A stretch of 64,000 nucleotides of DNA from Mixta calida (GTDB taxonomy: Bacteria > Pseudomonadota > Gammaproteobacteria > Enterobacterales > Enterobacteriaceae), in the NCBI RefSeq assembly GCF_002953215.1, contig NZ_CP026378.1, positions 1,532,540 to 1,596,539 of the forward strand, in the 5' to 3' direction. A program made the position numbers and the translations under genes. This document shows, piece by piece, positions 36,553 through 48,555 of the stretch; within the stretch, counting starts at the first letter, position 1; every line of letters starts with the position of its first letter. The notes under the pieces are model-generated. The model was not told the origin of the DNA, did no database searches, and saw nothing but the letters and a program-made list of their open reading frames with translations.

Positions 36553-37452
36553 TCAGGATGAGAAAAGGGCGATCAGCACCGGCGCCGCCAGGCTGAGGGC
36601 AAAGCCATGCACAATGGCGGCTGGCACGATTTCAATGCCGCCGGCGCGTTGCAGGACGGGCAAGGTAAAATCCATCGACGTGGCGCCGCACAGGCCCAGC
36701 GCGCTGGAGCGGTGCTGACGAATTAGTGCTGGAATCAGCATGATCGCCAACAGTTCGCGCAGCAGATCGTTAAAAAAGGCGGCGCTGCCGATAACCGGAC
36801 CAAAGCTTTCGGTCATCAGGATGCCGGAAAGGGAATACCAGCCGTAGCCGCTAGCCAGCGCCAGGCCGGTGGTTAACGGCAGGCCCAGCATCAGCGCCGC
36901 CAGCATGCCGCCGACAAAGGCGCTGAGACAGACCACCGCCGCCACGATCATGCCGCGTCGGTTCAGCACGATCTGGCGCAGCGTCATGCCGCTGCCGCGC
37001 AGTTGCAGACCCACCAGGAACAGAAGCAGTAACAGGGCGTATTCGCTCGCCTCGGTCGCATGATGCAAAAACGTCCAGTCGGTTAAGCCGAGCAGAAAGC
37101 CCAGCACCACCACACCGAGCAGCTTCAGAGACTCCAGCGCCATATGCAGCCGCGAAGGCAATGCTTCCTGGTGATGCTGATGGCGCCAGGGACGCCGCTT
37201 TTCCAGCAGGCGCAGCGCGATAAGGTTGCAGGCCAGAATCGCAATGACGCTAACGCTGGCGATATGCACAATCGCCAGCAAATTGGCCGCCAGGTTGTCA
37301 AGAAACGCCAGGCTAATACCCATAAAGAAGAGAATAATATAAACCATCCAGCTCAGCAGACGATTAAGCAGACGTTGCAGACCAGGCGATTTCAGCGGCA
37401 GTAAGTAACCAATAACCAAAGGCAGAAGAATGATGAGTAATCCTGAGTACAT
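36553..37452 (-). CDS. lysO: L-lysine exporter LysO (YbjE)
   Basis: A 299-residue inner-membrane protein (same as E. coli YbjE) that exports L-lysine and the toxic analogue thialysine. The eight or so TM helices and conserved acidic membrane residues fit the DUF340/LysO family: QLLSWM-like VYIILFFMGISLAFLDNLA near residue 38, GLQLRGSGMTLRQIVLNRRG near 148, SGYGWYSLSGIL and CGATSMDFTLPVLQR. In E. coli it is activated by ArgP. It sits between two nitrosative-stress genes here, but no NsrR-like site was seen in front of it. Confidence 0.94.
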   Translation of the reverse strand: MYSGLLIILLPLVIGYLLPLKSPGLQRLLNRLLSWMVYIILFFMGISLAFLDNLAANLLAIVHIASVSVIAILACNLIALRLLEKRRPWRHQHHQEALPSRLHMALESLKLLGVVVLGFLLGLTDWTFLHHATEASEYALLLLLFLVGLQLRGSGMTLRQIVLNRRGMIVAAVVCLSAFVGGMLAALMLGLPLTTGLALASGYGWYSLSGILMTESFGPVIGSAAFFNDLLRELLAIMLIPALIRQHRSSALGLCGATSMDFTLPVLQRAGGIEIVPAAIVHGFALSLAAPVLIALFSS

Positions 37453-37601
37453 ATCCCTGTAAAATCCTTAAAGAAATGTGATGTGTACCACGCTAGCTAA
37501 AAACCCAAGGGCCGTAAAGCCTGGCGTTACAATAATCATCCGATGTTTCCATTTGAGCTTTTTCTCTGAGACGTTGAAAAAAAGCGTTTGGCTTGTGCCA
37601 A

Positions 37602-37624
37602 AAGATGCATTTAAAATGCAACTT
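37602..37624. promoter_or_regulatory. NsrR operator of ytfE
   Basis: AAGATGCATTT-A-AAATGCAACTT matches the NsrR 11-1-11 consensus at almost every position. TATAAAT directly follows as a possible -10, so bound NsrR would block the promoter. It ends 25 bases before the ytfE ATG. Confidence 0.85.
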
Positions 37625-37649
37625 ATAAATACATCATGAGGGTCATTCA

Positions 37650-38315
37650 ATGTCATTACGCACTACGTCTCTGGGCGAGATCGCCATTACCATTCCCGGT
37701 TCTACCGCTGTGTTCCATAAATACGATCTCGATTTCTGCTGTGGCGGCAAGCGTACGCTGGGAGAGATGGCGGAGCGGCGTGGCCTTGATATCGACCAGA
37801 TTGAGCAGGAGTTACAGCAGCTGACGCAGCAGGAAAACGGCGATGAAAAATGGCGTGACGCGCCGCCTGGCGCGCTGATTGAGCATATTATCGCGCGTTA
37901 TCATAATCAGCATCGCCAGCAGCTGCCTGACCTGATCGCGATGGCGGAAAAAGTGGAGCGCGTTCATGGCGCAAAGCCCGCCTGTCCGCGCGGCCTGGGG
38001 AAAGTGATCGATGAAGTTTACCAGCACCTGACCAGCCATATGATGAAAGAGGAGCGCGTGCTGTTTCCAATGATTGCGCAGGGTTTCGGCTCGCACGCGG
38101 GCGATCCGATCGCCGTAATGGAGATGGAACATAATGAGGCGGGCGAGCAGTTAGAAACGATCAAAGCGCTGACCAATAATCTGACGCCGCCGGAAGGCGC
38201 CTGTACCACCTGGCGCGCGCTTTACACCGGCATCGATCGTTTTATCCAGGATTTGATGCAGCATATCCACCTGGAAAATAATCTGCTGTTCCCACGCGCG
38301 CTGCGCGGCGAATAA
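37650..38315 (+). CDS. ytfE: Iron-sulfur cluster repair protein YtfE (RIC)
   Basis: A 221-residue di-iron protein (E. coli 220) that repairs iron-sulfur clusters damaged by NO and releases NO from nitrosylated iron. The ScdA_N domain has the Cys30-Cys31 pair (DFCCGGK), and the hemerythrin-like four-helix bundle has the iron ligands in HIIARYHNQHR, HMMKEERVLFP, MEHNEAGE and HIHLENNLLFP. In E. coli ytfE is elsewhere; here it lies 200 bases from lysO and near hcp-hcr. GAGGG precedes the ATG. The alternative ATG at 37636 is in another frame. Confidence 0.95.
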   Translation: MSLRTTSLGEIAITIPGSTAVFHKYDLDFCCGGKRTLGEMAERRGLDIDQIEQELQQLTQQENGDEKWRDAPPGALIEHIIARYHNQHRQQLPDLIAMAEKVERVHGAKPACPRGLGKVIDEVYQHLTSHMMKEERVLFPMIAQGFGSHAGDPIAVMEMEHNEAGEQLETIKALTNNLTPPEGACTTWRALYTGIDRFIQDLMQHIHLENNLLFPRALRGE

Positions 38316-38369
38316 TCGTTAAGTAAACGGCTCCCTGGTGACAGGCAGTAGTGACCAGGACGCCGCTAA

Positions 38370-38591
38370 TCTTCAGCATGCGTTTTTCCAGCGGCGCATG
38401 CTGTTGCTGACCTCCCGCAGATCTTCAACAATCTGAACGCTCGCTTTCGCGCCCGCTCTCTTTATTACGCAGCCTATACCCTAAAAGAAAAATATGGGCG
38501 CCGTCAGGCCGTTAAGCGCGCGTGGCACAAATGGTGTAGCGCAGAATCGCGCAACAACTATGCTTTGGCTCGCGCCGTCGTCAAAGCGTAA
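38370..38591 (+). pseudogene. Possible gene remnant without a start codon
   Basis: An open frame of 73 codons after an in-frame stop, with no ATG, GTG or TTG. The second half reads like real protein: tyrosine, arginine and tryptophan-rich, with LKEKYGRRQAVKRAWHKWC and NNYALARAVV, predicted to be basic and helical. I do not recognise the family. It could be the end of a lost gene, or coding by chance. Low confidence. Confidence 0.3.
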
Positions 38592-38717
38592 AACGCGTGA
38601 TGGGACACAGTAAGCTTTTTATGCTGTTCGGCGCGTTGGCGCAGGCGAAAGAGAGCGGAGCAGGGTTGAAATAAATCGCGTTACCCCCATCCTTAAAGCG
38701 TAACCATAGTGTGTAAT

Positions 38718-38749
38718 AAAAATGCCAGCATCCGTGGCTGGCATTTTTT
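38718..38749. terminator. Terminator after cspD
   Basis: AAAAATGCCAGC / GCTGGCATTTTTT stem with a 7-base loop, 32 bases past the cspD stop. T-runs on both strands. Confidence 0.9.
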
Positions 38750-38781
38750 AGTCGGGTTGTACAGAATGTGTCAGCACAGGT

Positions 38782-39009
38782 TCAGGCCCGAATGCCTTCG
38801 GCCGCTTCCAGTGGAACAATAAGGCTGGCGTGATTGCCTTTCGGCCCTTCATGTACAGCAAACTGAACGGGTTGCCCGGCTTTGAGCGTCCTGTATCCCT
38901 CCATCTGGATTGAGGAATAATGGGCAAAGATATCATCGCCGCCGCCGATCGGGCAGATAAAGCCGAATCCTTTGGCGTTGTTGAACCATTTAACTGTACC
39001 CTTCTCCAT
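38782..39009 (-). CDS. cspD: Cold-shock-like DNA replication inhibitor CspD
   Basis: A 75-residue OB-fold protein (E. coli 74) that binds single-stranded DNA and RNA and inhibits replication in stationary or nutrient-limited cells. RNP1 (GFGFI) and RNP2 (DIFAHY) lie near residues 14 and 27, and the HEGPKGNHA block follows. The start ATG has GAGG upstream. It is divergent from clpS, as in E. coli. A longer overlapping frame (38748-39086) is a shadow. Confidence 0.95.
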   Translation of the reverse strand: MEKGTVKWFNNAKGFGFICPIGGGDDIFAHYSSIQMEGYRTLKAGQPVQFAVHEGPKGNHASLIVPLEAAEGIRA

Positions 39010-39332
39010 ACTTCTGGTTCCCTCGCAAGACGTTTTTTACTGTGTAGGTGAGGTAGCGAAGCTGCATTGAGCTGTTTAAAACTCAATCAGCCTGAGCTTG
39101 TAGAATGTAGAGAAACGGGGGGAAGCGTCAAGCCATCGGCGGGGTCGGATATTGATCAAATCGCCAAAGTTTGAGGCAGTTAACGCTATTTTCAATTTTG
39201 TGATAGCGGTCGCGCCTTCTGGCGAGCGGATATTTTTTCACCCGCGCGAAGCCCTACGGCGCGCGTGTTACACTGATGATATGGCATGCGGCTTTTCGTG
39301 CCAGCGCGCAACACAGATTACGACGGAACACT
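39010..39332. other. 323-bp gap between cspD and clpS
   Basis: This holds the divergent promoters of cspD and clpS. The half near clpS is GC-richer, and the centre (39150-39240) is AT-rich. No gene or specific operator was recognised. Confidence 0.5.
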
Positions 39333-39653
39333 ATGGGAAACACTAACGACTGGCTTAACTTTGAACATCTTGCAGAAGAGAAACTGCGCGAAGGTCTCAA
39401 GCCGCCTTCGATGTATAAAGTTATACTCAACAATGACGATTACACACCTATGGAATTTGTTATTGACGTTCTGCAAAAGTTCTTTTCTTATGATATTGAG
39501 CGTGCAACGCAACTGATGCTCAAGGTGCATTATCAGGGTAAGGCGATTTGCGGCGTGTTTACCGCCGAGGTGGCGGAAACCAAGGTCGCGCAGGTAAATC
39601 GCTATGCTAAAGAGCATGAGCATCCGTTGCTGTGTACGCTGGAAAAAGCCTGA
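39333..39653 (+). CDS. clpS: ATP-dependent Clp protease adaptor ClpS
   Basis: A 106-residue cytoplasmic adaptor that delivers N-end-rule substrates to ClpAP. The ATG at 39333 gives the E. coli length and the N-terminus [16 protein letters not shown]; earlier in-frame codons are rejected. The flexible tail is followed by the ClpS core with [19 protein letters not shown], and the residues that bind destabilising N-termini. ends LLCTLEKA. It is the first gene of clpS-clpA (gap 56 bp). Confidence 0.96.
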   Translation: MGNTNDWLNFEHLAEEKLREGLKPPSMYKVILNNDDYTPMEFVIDVLQKFFSYDIERATQLMLKVHYQGKAICGVFTAEVAETKVAQVNRYAKEHEHPLLCTLEKA

Positions 39654-39709
39654 TCGGCGTCGTGCCATTCCGGCATGAACTGTAGGGCGATAATTGGGGG
39701 AGGTGCCTA

Positions 39710-41986
39710 ATGCTCAATCAAGAACTGGAACTCAGTTTAAACATGGCTTTCGCCAGAGCGCGTGAGCACCGTCATGAATTTATGACCGTCGAGCATCTGT
39801 TACTGGCATTGCTCAGTAACCCGTCGGCCAGAGAGGCACTGGAAGCCTGTACGGTGGATATTGTGGCTCTGCGTCAGGAGCTCGAAGCCTTCATCGAACA
39901 AACCACGCCGGTGCTGCCGGTAACGGAAGAAGAGCGCGACACGCAACCAACGCTCAGCTTTCAGCGGGTATTGCAGCGCGCGGTTTTCCACGTTCAGTCG
40001 TCCGGCCGCAGCGAAGTGTCCGGCGCGAATGTGCTGGTGGCTATTTTCAGCGAGCAAGAATCGCAGGCGGCCTATCTGCTGCGCAAGCACGAAGTCAGCC
40101 GTCTCGACGTGGTGAACTTTATCTCCCACGGCACGCGTAAAGATGAACCGGGCCAGTCGCAGGGGCCTGAAAATCAGATCAACGAAGAGCAGGCAGGCGG
40201 GGAGGAGCGTATGGAAAACTTCACCACCAATCTTAACCAGCTTGCTCGCGTTGGCGGTATCGATCCGCTGATCGGCCGCGACAAAGAGCTGGAGCGTACG
40301 GTTCAGGTACTCTGCCGCCGCCGCAAAAACAACCCGCTGTTAGTGGGAGAGTCGGGCGTCGGTAAAACCGCCATTGCTGAAGGTCTCGCCTGGCGCATCG
40401 TGCAGGGCGACGTGCCGGAAGTGATGAAAGACTGCACCATCTATTCGCTGGATATCGGTTCGCTGCTGGCCGGTACGAAATACCGCGGCGATTTTGAAAA
40501 GCGCTTCAAAGCGCTGCTGAAACAGCTGGAGCAGGATGAAAGCAGCATCCTGTTTATCGATGAAATCCATACTATCATCGGCGCCGGCGCCGCGTCCGGC
40601 GGGCAGGTCGACGCCGCGAACCTGATTAAACCGCTGCTGTCGAGCGGCCGGATTCGCGTGATGGGTTCCACGACCTATCAGGAATTCAGCAACATTTTTG
40701 AGAAAGATCGCGCGCTGGCGCGTCGTTTCCAGAAAATCGACATCACCGAGCCGAGCATTGATGAAACGGTGCAGATCCTGAATGGACTGAAGCCGAAGTA
40801 CGAAGCGCATCACGATGTGCGCTATACCGCGAAAGCGGTGCGTGCGGCGGTGGAGCTGGCGGTGAAATATATCAACGATCGTCATCTGCCTGATAAGGCG
40901 ATCGACGTTATCGATGAGGCGGGTGCGCGCAGCCGACTGATGCCGGTCAGCAAGCGTAAGAAAACCGTCAACGTAGCGGATATCGAATCGGTCGTGGCGC
41001 GTATCGCCCGTATCCCGGAGAAAAGCGTCTCCGCGACCGATCGCGATACGCTGAAAAACCTGGGCGAGCGGCTGAAAATGCTGGTGTTCGGGCAGGACAA
41101 GGCCATCGAGGCGCTGACCGAAGCGATCAAAATGAGCCGCGCGGGTCTGGGCCACGAGCGCAAGCCGGTAGGTTCATTCCTGTTCGCCGGTCCGACCGGG
41201 GTGGGTAAAACCGAGGTTACGGTTCAGCTGGCGAAGGCGCTGGGCATCGAGCTGCTGCGTTTTGATATGTCCGAATATATGGAACGTCATACCGTTAGCC
41301 GTCTGATCGGCGCGCCTCCGGGCTATGTCGGCTTCGACCAGGGCGGCCTGCTGACGGATGCGGTGATTAAGCATCCGCACGCGGTGGTGCTACTGGATGA
41401 GATTGAAAAAGCGCATCCTGATGTATTTAACCTGCTGCTGCAAGTGATGGATAACGGCATGCTGACGGACAATAACGGACGCAAAGCGGATTTCCGCAAC
41501 GTGGTGCTGGTGATGACCACCAACGCCGGCGTGCGTGAAACCGAGCGTAAATCGATCGGCCTTATCCATCAGGATAACAGCACCGATGCGATGGAAGAGA
41601 TCAAGAAGATCTTTACGCCGGAGTTCCGTAACCGCCTCGACAATATTATCTGGTTCGATCATCTCTCCGCTGAGGTGATCCATCAGGTGGTGGATAAGTT
41701 CATCGTGGAATTGCAGGCGCAGCTGGACGCCAAGGGCGTTTCGCTGGAGGTCAGCGACGAAGCGCGTGAATGGCTGGCGAAGAAAGGTTATGACAAAGCG
41801 ATGGGCGCGCGTCCGATGGCGCGCACCGTGCAGGAAAACCTGAAGAAACCGTTGGCGAATGAGCTGCTGTTCGGTTCGCTGGTGGAAGGGGGATCGGTTT
41901 CGGTGGCGCTCGATAAAGAGAAGAACCAGCTGACCTACCATTTCGTCAGCGCCGAAAAACGCAAAACGGAAGGCACCGTGCATTAA
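39710..41986 (+). CDS. clpA: ATP-dependent Clp protease ATPase subunit ClpA
   Basis: A 758-residue AAA+ unfoldase (as in E. coli) that feeds ClpP. N-domain residues 1-145 bind ClpS. D1 has Walker [10 protein letters not shown] near 214 and Walker B ILFIDEIH near 282. D2 has Walker [10 protein letters not shown] near 496 and Walker [13 protein letters not shown] near 561. The ClpP-binding loop (IGL tripeptide in KSIGLIHQD) is near 617. It ends GTVH. GGAGG precedes the ATG. Two terminators follow. Confidence 0.97.
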   Translation: MLNQELELSLNMAFARAREHRHEFMTVEHLLLALLSNPSAREALEACTVDIVALRQELEAFIEQTTPVLPVTEEERDTQPTLSFQRVLQRAVFHVQSSGRSEVSGANVLVAIFSEQESQAAYLLRKHEVSRLDVVNFISHGTRKDEPGQSQGPENQINEEQAGGEERMENFTTNLNQLARVGGIDPLIGRDKELERTVQVLCRRRKNNPLLVGESGVGKTAIAEGLAWRIVQGDVPEVMKDCTIYSLDIGSLLAGTKYRGDFEKRFKALLKQLEQDESSILFIDEIHTIIGAGAASGGQVDAANLIKPLLSSGRIRVMGSTTYQEFSNIFEKDRALARRFQKIDITEPSIDETVQILNGLKPKYEAHHDVRYTAKAVRAAVELAVKYINDRHLPDKAIDVIDEAGARSRLMPVSKRKKTVNVADIESVVARIARIPEKSVSATDRDTLKNLGERLKMLVFGQDKAIEALTEAIKMSRAGLGHERKPVGSFLFAGPTGVGKTEVTVQLAKALGIELLRFDMSEYMERHTVSRLIGAPPGYVGFDQGGLLTDAVIKHPHAVVLLDEIEKAHPDVFNLLLQVMDNGMLTDNNGRKADFRNVVLVMTTNAGVRETERKSIGLIHQDNSTDAMEEIKKIFTPEFRNRLDNIIWFDHLSAEVIHQVVDKFIVELQAQLDAKGVSLEVSDEAREWLAKKGYDKAMGARPMARTVQENLKKPLANELLFGSLVEGGSVSVALDKEKNQLTYHFVSAEKRKTEGTVH

Positions 41987-42000
41987 GTCGGCGCCAGAGC

Positions 42001-42027
42001 AAAAGGCCGGATGCTTCCGGCCTTTTT
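42001..42027. terminator. Terminator after clpA
   Basis: AAAAGGCCGG-ATGCTT-CCGGCCTTTTT hairpin, 15 bases past the clpA stop codon. Confidence 0.9.
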
Positions 42028-42069
42028 ACTTTTTCCGACAAGCGTAAAAGCGTAAATGCCAGAAATGCG

Positions 42070-42097
42070 AAAGGCCGGATTATCCGGCCTTTTTTTA
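42070..42097. terminator. Terminator after infA (minus strand)
   Basis: AAAGGCCGGAT / ATCCGGCCTTT hairpin with A- and T-runs, 40 bases past the infA stop. It has the same GGCCGG core as the clpA terminator 43 bases away. The serW tRNA of E. coli is absent between them. Confidence 0.85.
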
Positions 42098-42137
42098 TCA
42101 GTCAGGCGTTAATATCGCAATTAACGCAGCACTTCTA

Positions 42138-42684
<547 letters not shown>

Positions 42685-43386
42685 CTATCCACCAGCGAAA
42701 AGCGTGTCGGTCTGCCAGCATTCATCGCTAACCGGCGCGTGCGCCAGGCGGCTAAGCGCCAGCAAATAGTCGATGCGCGGGATCTCTCTCGCGCCGAGAG
42801 AGGCGGTATGCGGATTCAGCACCTGACAATCGATAAGCTGACCGCCATGCTGTTTAAAGTGTTGGCAAAACACCAGCAGCGCGGTTTTAGAGGCGTTTTC
42901 GCGGCGGCTGAACATCGATTCGCCGCAGAAAAGCTGCCCCAGCGCCAGGCCATACATGCCGCCGACCAGCTCATCCTCAAACCAGACCTCGACGGAGTGG
43001 GCGTGGCCCAGATCGTACAGGCGACCCCAGGCGCGTTTGACTTCCGGTGTGATCCAGGTTCCCTCATCGCGTGCGCTGGCGCAGCCTTCGATCACCTCGG
43101 CGAATGCGCGGTTCATGGTAACGGAGTAGGGCGAGCGGCGATGAAAGCGTTTCATGCTGCGGCTGAAATGAAAGGCGTCCGGCAACAGGACGGCGCGCGG
43201 ATCGGGCGACCACCATAAAATCGGATCGCCCGGCGAAAACCAGGGGAAAATGCCACGGTGATAAGCGTTGAGAAGGCGCGCCGGGCTTAAGTCGCCGCCC
43301 ATCGCCAGCAGGCCGTTAGGTTCACGCAGCGCCATTTCCGGCGGCGGAAAATTAAGCGATTCACGTGAGAGCTGAATCAGTCGCAT
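42685..43386 (-). CDS. aat: Leucyl/phenylalanyl-tRNA-protein transferase Aat
   Basis: Aat adds Leu or Phe from tRNA to proteins with N-terminal Lys or Arg, creating N-degrons read by ClpS (encoded close by). The ATG at 43386 gives 233 residues (E. coli 234) with GGAA 8 bases ahead; a GTG 15 bases earlier is less likely. Conserved blocks are [41 protein letters not shown]-type active-site loop, [12 protein letters not shown], and [15 protein letters not shown]. It lies 32 bases after cydC, so it may be in the same transcript. Confidence 0.95.
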   Translation of the reverse strand: MRLIQLSRESLNFPPPEMALREPNGLLAMGGDLSPARLLNAYHRGIFPWFSPGDPILWWSPDPRAVLLPDAFHFSRSMKRFHRRSPYSVTMNRAFAEVIEGCASARDEGTWITPEVKRAWGRLYDLGHAHSVEVWFEDELVGGMYGLALGQLFCGESMFSRRENASKTALLVFCQHFKQHGGQLIDCQVLNPHTASLGAREIPRIDYLLALSRLAHAPVSDECWQTDTLFAGG

Positions 43387-43418
43387 TTCTGGAGTTCCCA
43401 CTGTGTCGAGAGCTATGA

Positions 43419-45152
43419 CTATAGCGTAATTCGCTGCTGAAAATGCCAGTAGCGGCCGCGTTTTGACAACAATTCGTGATGGCTTCCCTGCTCGATAATC
43501 TCACCTTCATCCATCACATAAATCCGGTCGACTTCACTCAGTCCCTGCAGGCGATGGGTTATCACGATCACCGTTTTATCTGCGGTGAGGCGCGCCAGCA
43601 GCGCCAGAATATGTTTTTCCGTTTCAGCATCCAACCCTTCGGTAGGTTCGTCAAGCAGCATTATCGGACTCTTGTGCAGCAGCGCACGCGCGATCGCCAG
43701 ACGCCGCAATTCACCGCCGGAGAGCTGGCGGCCGCCTTCGCCCAGCCAGGCGTTTAGCCCTTCATTGCCGCTTAGCAACTTCTCCAGCCCAACCTGCTTC
43801 AGCACCGCGCACAGCGCTTCATCGCCGCTATCGGGCGCAGCCAGCAGTAAATTATCGCGCAGCGTCTGATTAAACAGGTGCACGCGCTGGCTGACCACGC
43901 TAATCTCCGCGCGCAGCGCAGGCTCGCTCCACGCGCTCAGCGGCATATCCGCCAGGCGAATTTCGCCCATCTGCGGGTCCCAGGCGCGCGTCAGCAGCTG
44001 CAACAGCGTCGTTTTGCCGCAGCCGGTCGGCCCCAGCAGCGCGACGGTTTCGCCGGGCTGAACGGTCAACGACAGATTACGCAGCGTCGGCGCCACGGCG
44101 TTGGGGTAAGAGAAGGACACGTCGGTTATCACCAATGCGCCGTGAGCGCTGGGGGAAACGCGCTTATCTTCAGGGAAAACGACGGCGGGGCGCTGGCCGA
44201 TAATCTGTTGGATACGGCTGGCGGAAGCGATAACCTGACCGAGATGCAGGAACGCCGCACCTACCGGCGCCAGCGCCTCGAAAGCCGCCAGCGCGCAGAA
44301 AACGAACAGGGCGACCAGCGCGCCCGGCTGCGTGTATTGACCAACGCCGCTCGCGCTGAGCCAGAGCAGCAGCGTCACCGTCGCGCCGCTGATCAGCAAC
44401 AGCAGCGCCTGTGACAGACCCGTCAGGCTCGCCTGTCGACGCTGCGCCCGCTGCCAGTTTTCTTCCGTTTCATCCAGCTGCGAACGGCTTGCCTCGACGT
44501 CGCCATACAGCGCAAGCTCCGCCTGCGCCTGGAGCCAGCGGGTGAGCTGCAGACGATAGCGCGCGCGCTGCGCGGTGATGGTTTCGCCAGCCGGACGACC
44601 GATACGATAAAACAGCGGCGGCAACAGTAGCAGCGTCAGCAGCATAATCCCGCCCAGCGTCAGCGCCAGCGCGCCGTCGAGCCAGCTAAGACCGACGGTC
44701 ACGACAATAATGACCATCAACGCGCCGATAAAAGGCGAAATGATGCGCAGATAGAAATGGTCAAGGGTATCGACATCGGCGACAAAGCGGTTAAGCAGGT
44801 CGCCCTGACGAAAGCGCGCGACGCCCGCCGGCGCCAGCGGCAGCAGGCGACTGAAGGTAAAGACGCGCAGATGCTGCAATACCCGGAAGGTGCCGTCATG
44901 GCTGACCAGCCGCTCAAAATAGCGCGCGACGGTGCGTATGATGGCCGCGCCGCGTACGCCCGCCGCAGGCAACATATAGTTAAAGCTATAGAGGCCGGCG
45001 GCGCCCGCCAGCGACGAGGCGGCGAGGAACCAACCGGACAGGGTCAGCAGCCCGGTGCTGGCCAGCAGCGTAACGATAGCCAGTACGATGCCCAGCGCCA
45101 GGCGCCAGAAATGGCGGCGCCAGAGCCGCAGGAAAGGTCGCAATGTCATCAT
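43419..45152 (-). CDS. cydC: Heterodimeric ABC exporter subunit CydC
   Basis: CydDC exports glutathione and cysteine to the periplasm and is needed for cytochrome bd and c assembly. The 577-residue CydC (E. coli 573) has six TM helices in residues 1-320, then an ATPase domain: Walker [10 protein letters not shown] near 375, signature LSGGELRR near 485 and Walker [13 protein letters not shown]. Its ATG overlaps the cydD stop by one base (TAATG), so the subunits are made together. Confidence 0.95.
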   Translation of the reverse strand: MMTLRPFLRLWRRHFWRLALGIVLAIVTLLASTGLLTLSGWFLAASSLAGAAGLYSFNYMLPAAGVRGAAIIRTVARYFERLVSHDGTFRVLQHLRVFTFSRLLPLAPAGVARFRQGDLLNRFVADVDTLDHFYLRIISPFIGALMVIIVVTVGLSWLDGALALTLGGIMLLTLLLLPPLFYRIGRPAGETITAQRARYRLQLTRWLQAQAELALYGDVEASRSQLDETEENWQRAQRRQASLTGLSQALLLLISGATVTLLLWLSASGVGQYTQPGALVALFVFCALAAFEALAPVGAAFLHLGQVIASASRIQQIIGQRPAVVFPEDKRVSPSAHGALVITDVSFSYPNAVAPTLRNLSLTVQPGETVALLGPTGCGKTTLLQLLTRAWDPQMGEIRLADMPLSAWSEPALRAEISVVSQRVHLFNQTLRDNLLLAAPDSGDEALCAVLKQVGLEKLLSGNEGLNAWLGEGGRQLSGGELRRLAIARALLHKSPIMLLDEPTEGLDAETEKHILALLARLTADKTVIVITHRLQGLSEVDRIYVMDEGEIIEQGSHHELLSKRGRYWHFQQRITL

Positions 45153-46921
45153 TATGCCTGTTCCTCCTGACGATGGTTCAGCAGGGCGGCGAAGGGTCCC
45201 TGCTGCTGAGTCAGCTGTTGCCAGCTGCCGCGTTGAACAAGCCGCCCGTCGCGCATTACCCAGATTTCATCCCACTGCGCCAGCTCAGTAAGCTGATGCG
45301 TCACCATTAGCGTGGTTTGCTGATGCGACGCGGTGCGCAGCGCCCGCATAACATGCTGCTCGCTGCGGGCGTCCAGGCTGGCGCCCGGCTCATCCAGCAG
45401 TAGCAGGCGGCATGACTTCAGCAGCGCGCGCGCCACCGCGATGCGCTGCGCCTGACCGACGGAGAGACCCGCGCTCTGATCGCCGACAGCGCTCTCCAGC
45501 CCCTGTGGCAGGCGCGCAATAAATTCCGCTACGCCCGCCAGCGCAAGCGTTTCCTCCAGTCGCGCTGCGGAAACCTGTTGACCGTTAAGGATGTTATCCC
45601 GCACCGTCGCGCCCGGCAGGTGTGGGTTTTGTCCCACCCAGGCGACGACGTGATGCCAGCTGCGCCGCTGCAGATCGCGCAACTCATGCCCGTTGATGCG
45701 CAGGGATCCCTGATAGGGCAGAAAGCCCAGCAGCGCGTTGATCAGCGAACTTTTTCCCGCGCCGCTCTGTCCGACCAGCGCGACCCGGCGGCCCGGCGGC
45801 AGCGTGAAATCGAGCGGCCCGGCCAGCGGCGCGCCGTCCGGCGCCGTGATAATCAGTCCCTCAGCCTCAATATGCAGAGGCTGGTCGGCTGGCAAAGCCT
45901 GTTCGCCTTCAGCGGACGCCGGGGTGGGGTGAGAAGCAAGGAAATGATGCAGCGCGTCAGCCGCGCCGACCGCCTGCGCTTTGGCGTGATAAAAAGCGCC
46001 GAGGTCGCGCAGCGGTTGAAAAAATTCCGGCGCCAGAATTAACGCGAGGAAACCAGCGAACAGTGTCACCTGGTGACCGTAGTGGCCGAAATCGAGCTCG
46101 CCCAGATAGGAGAAACCAAAATAAACGGCGACGACGGCGATAGAGATCGAAGCGAAAAACTCCAGCACCGCCGAAGAGAGAAACGCCAGCCGCAGCACCT
46201 CCATGGTGCGCTGCCGGAAATCCTCCGACGCGGTGGCGATGGCACGCGTTTCCGCCGCGCCGCGATGAAACAGGCGCAGCGTATCCAGCCCGCGTAGCCG
46301 GTCAAGGAAATCGCCGCTCAGACGCGCCAGCGCCTGAAAATTACGTCGGTTCGCATCGGCGGCCCCCATGCCGACCAGCGCCATAAACAGCGGGATCAGC
46401 GGCGCCGTCGCCAGTAAAATCAGCCCGGCTACCCAATTGACAGGAAAAATCACCAGCAAAATCAGCGCAGGAATCAGTACGGCGAGGCTCATCTGCGGCA
46501 GGTAGCGGGCGTAGTAATCCTGCATCTCTTCCAGCTGCTCCAGCAGCAGCGTTGCCCAGCTACCGGCAGGTTTGCCCTGAATCCAGGCGGGGCCAAGCTG
46601 ATGCAGACGATCGAGCACCTGCTTGCGCAGCGCGCGGCGGATGCTCTCTCCCGCCCGATAGCCGACCTGTTCGCGCAGCCAGACGAGCAGGGCGCGCAGA
46701 ACAAAACAGAACAACAGCAGCAGCATTGACGGCAACCACTGCTCGCGCGGCTGGTGAGCGCTGATTAACTGATGCATCAGCGTCGCCAGCAGCCAGGCCT
46801 GAGCAATAATCAGCAGCGCGCTGGCTACGCCGAGCAACGTAGAGAGGGTGGTCCAGGGGCGAGCGTAAACGCGCTGTTGACGCAGCCAGCGGGTAAGTTG
46901 ATGTTGACGTTTCTTTTCCAT
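45152..46921 (-). CDS. cydD: Heterodimeric ABC exporter subunit CydD
   Basis: Partner of CydC. The ATG at 46921 gives 589 residues (E. coli 588), aligning with the E. coli start (KKRQHQLTRWLRQQ against KSRQKELTRWLKQQ). Six TM helices (residues 20-320) include GPAWIQGKPAGSWATLLLEQ and DANRRNFQALARLSG. The ATPase has Walker A GQSGAGKSS near 380, signature LSVGQAQR (V replaces the usual G at position 3, as in E. coli CydD) and Walker B LLLLDEPGASLD. ATGs at 46936 and 46999 are alternatives without better ribosome binding sites. Confidence 0.94.
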   Translation of the reverse strand: MEKKRQHQLTRWLRQQRVYARPWTTLSTLLGVASALLIIAQAWLLATLMHQLISAHQPREQWLPSMLLLLFCFVLRALLVWLREQVGYRAGESIRRALRKQVLDRLHQLGPAWIQGKPAGSWATLLLEQLEEMQDYYARYLPQMSLAVLIPALILLVIFPVNWVAGLILLATAPLIPLFMALVGMGAADANRRNFQALARLSGDFLDRLRGLDTLRLFHRGAAETRAIATASEDFRQRTMEVLRLAFLSSAVLEFFASISIAVVAVYFGFSYLGELDFGHYGHQVTLFAGFLALILAPEFFQPLRDLGAFYHAKAQAVGAADALHHFLASHPTPASAEGEQALPADQPLHIEAEGLIITAPDGAPLAGPLDFTLPPGRRVALVGQSGAGKSSLINALLGFLPYQGSLRINGHELRDLQRRSWHHVVAWVGQNPHLPGATVRDNILNGQQVSAARLEETLALAGVAEFIARLPQGLESAVGDQSAGLSVGQAQRIAVARALLKSCRLLLLDEPGASLDARSEQHVMRALRTASHQQTTLMVTHQLTELAQWDEIWVMRDGRLVQRGSWQQLTQQQGPFAALLNHRQEEQA

Positions 46922-47004
46922 TCGGGGCCGTTTCATCAGAAAAACAGGCTGGCCGATATCGCCAGAGAATATGCCAGCAGAGGCGCTGCAATGTAGCATG
47001 GCGG

Positions 47005-47037
47005 CAAGAAAAAAGGCGACTGTTCAACAGTCGCCTT
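47005..47037 (-). terminator. Terminator after trxB
   Basis: On the minus strand AAGGCGACTG / CAGTCGCCTT (10 bp, loop of 5) is followed by TTTTTTC, about 28 bases past the trxB stop. It separates trxB from cydDC. Confidence 0.88.
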
Positions 47038-47065
47038 CGGTAATTAAGATCAGTTAATTAACAAG

Positions 47066-48555
<1,490 letters not shown>

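Larger units (their letters stand above)
38316..38781. other. 466-bp gap between ytfE and cspD
   Basis: No intact gene. It contains an open frame without a start codon (38370-38591) that looks like a gene remnant, a 24-codon frame at 38601-38675 with no recognisable product, and the cspD terminator. E. coli has aqpZ, ybjD and macAB in this interval. Confidence 0.5.
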
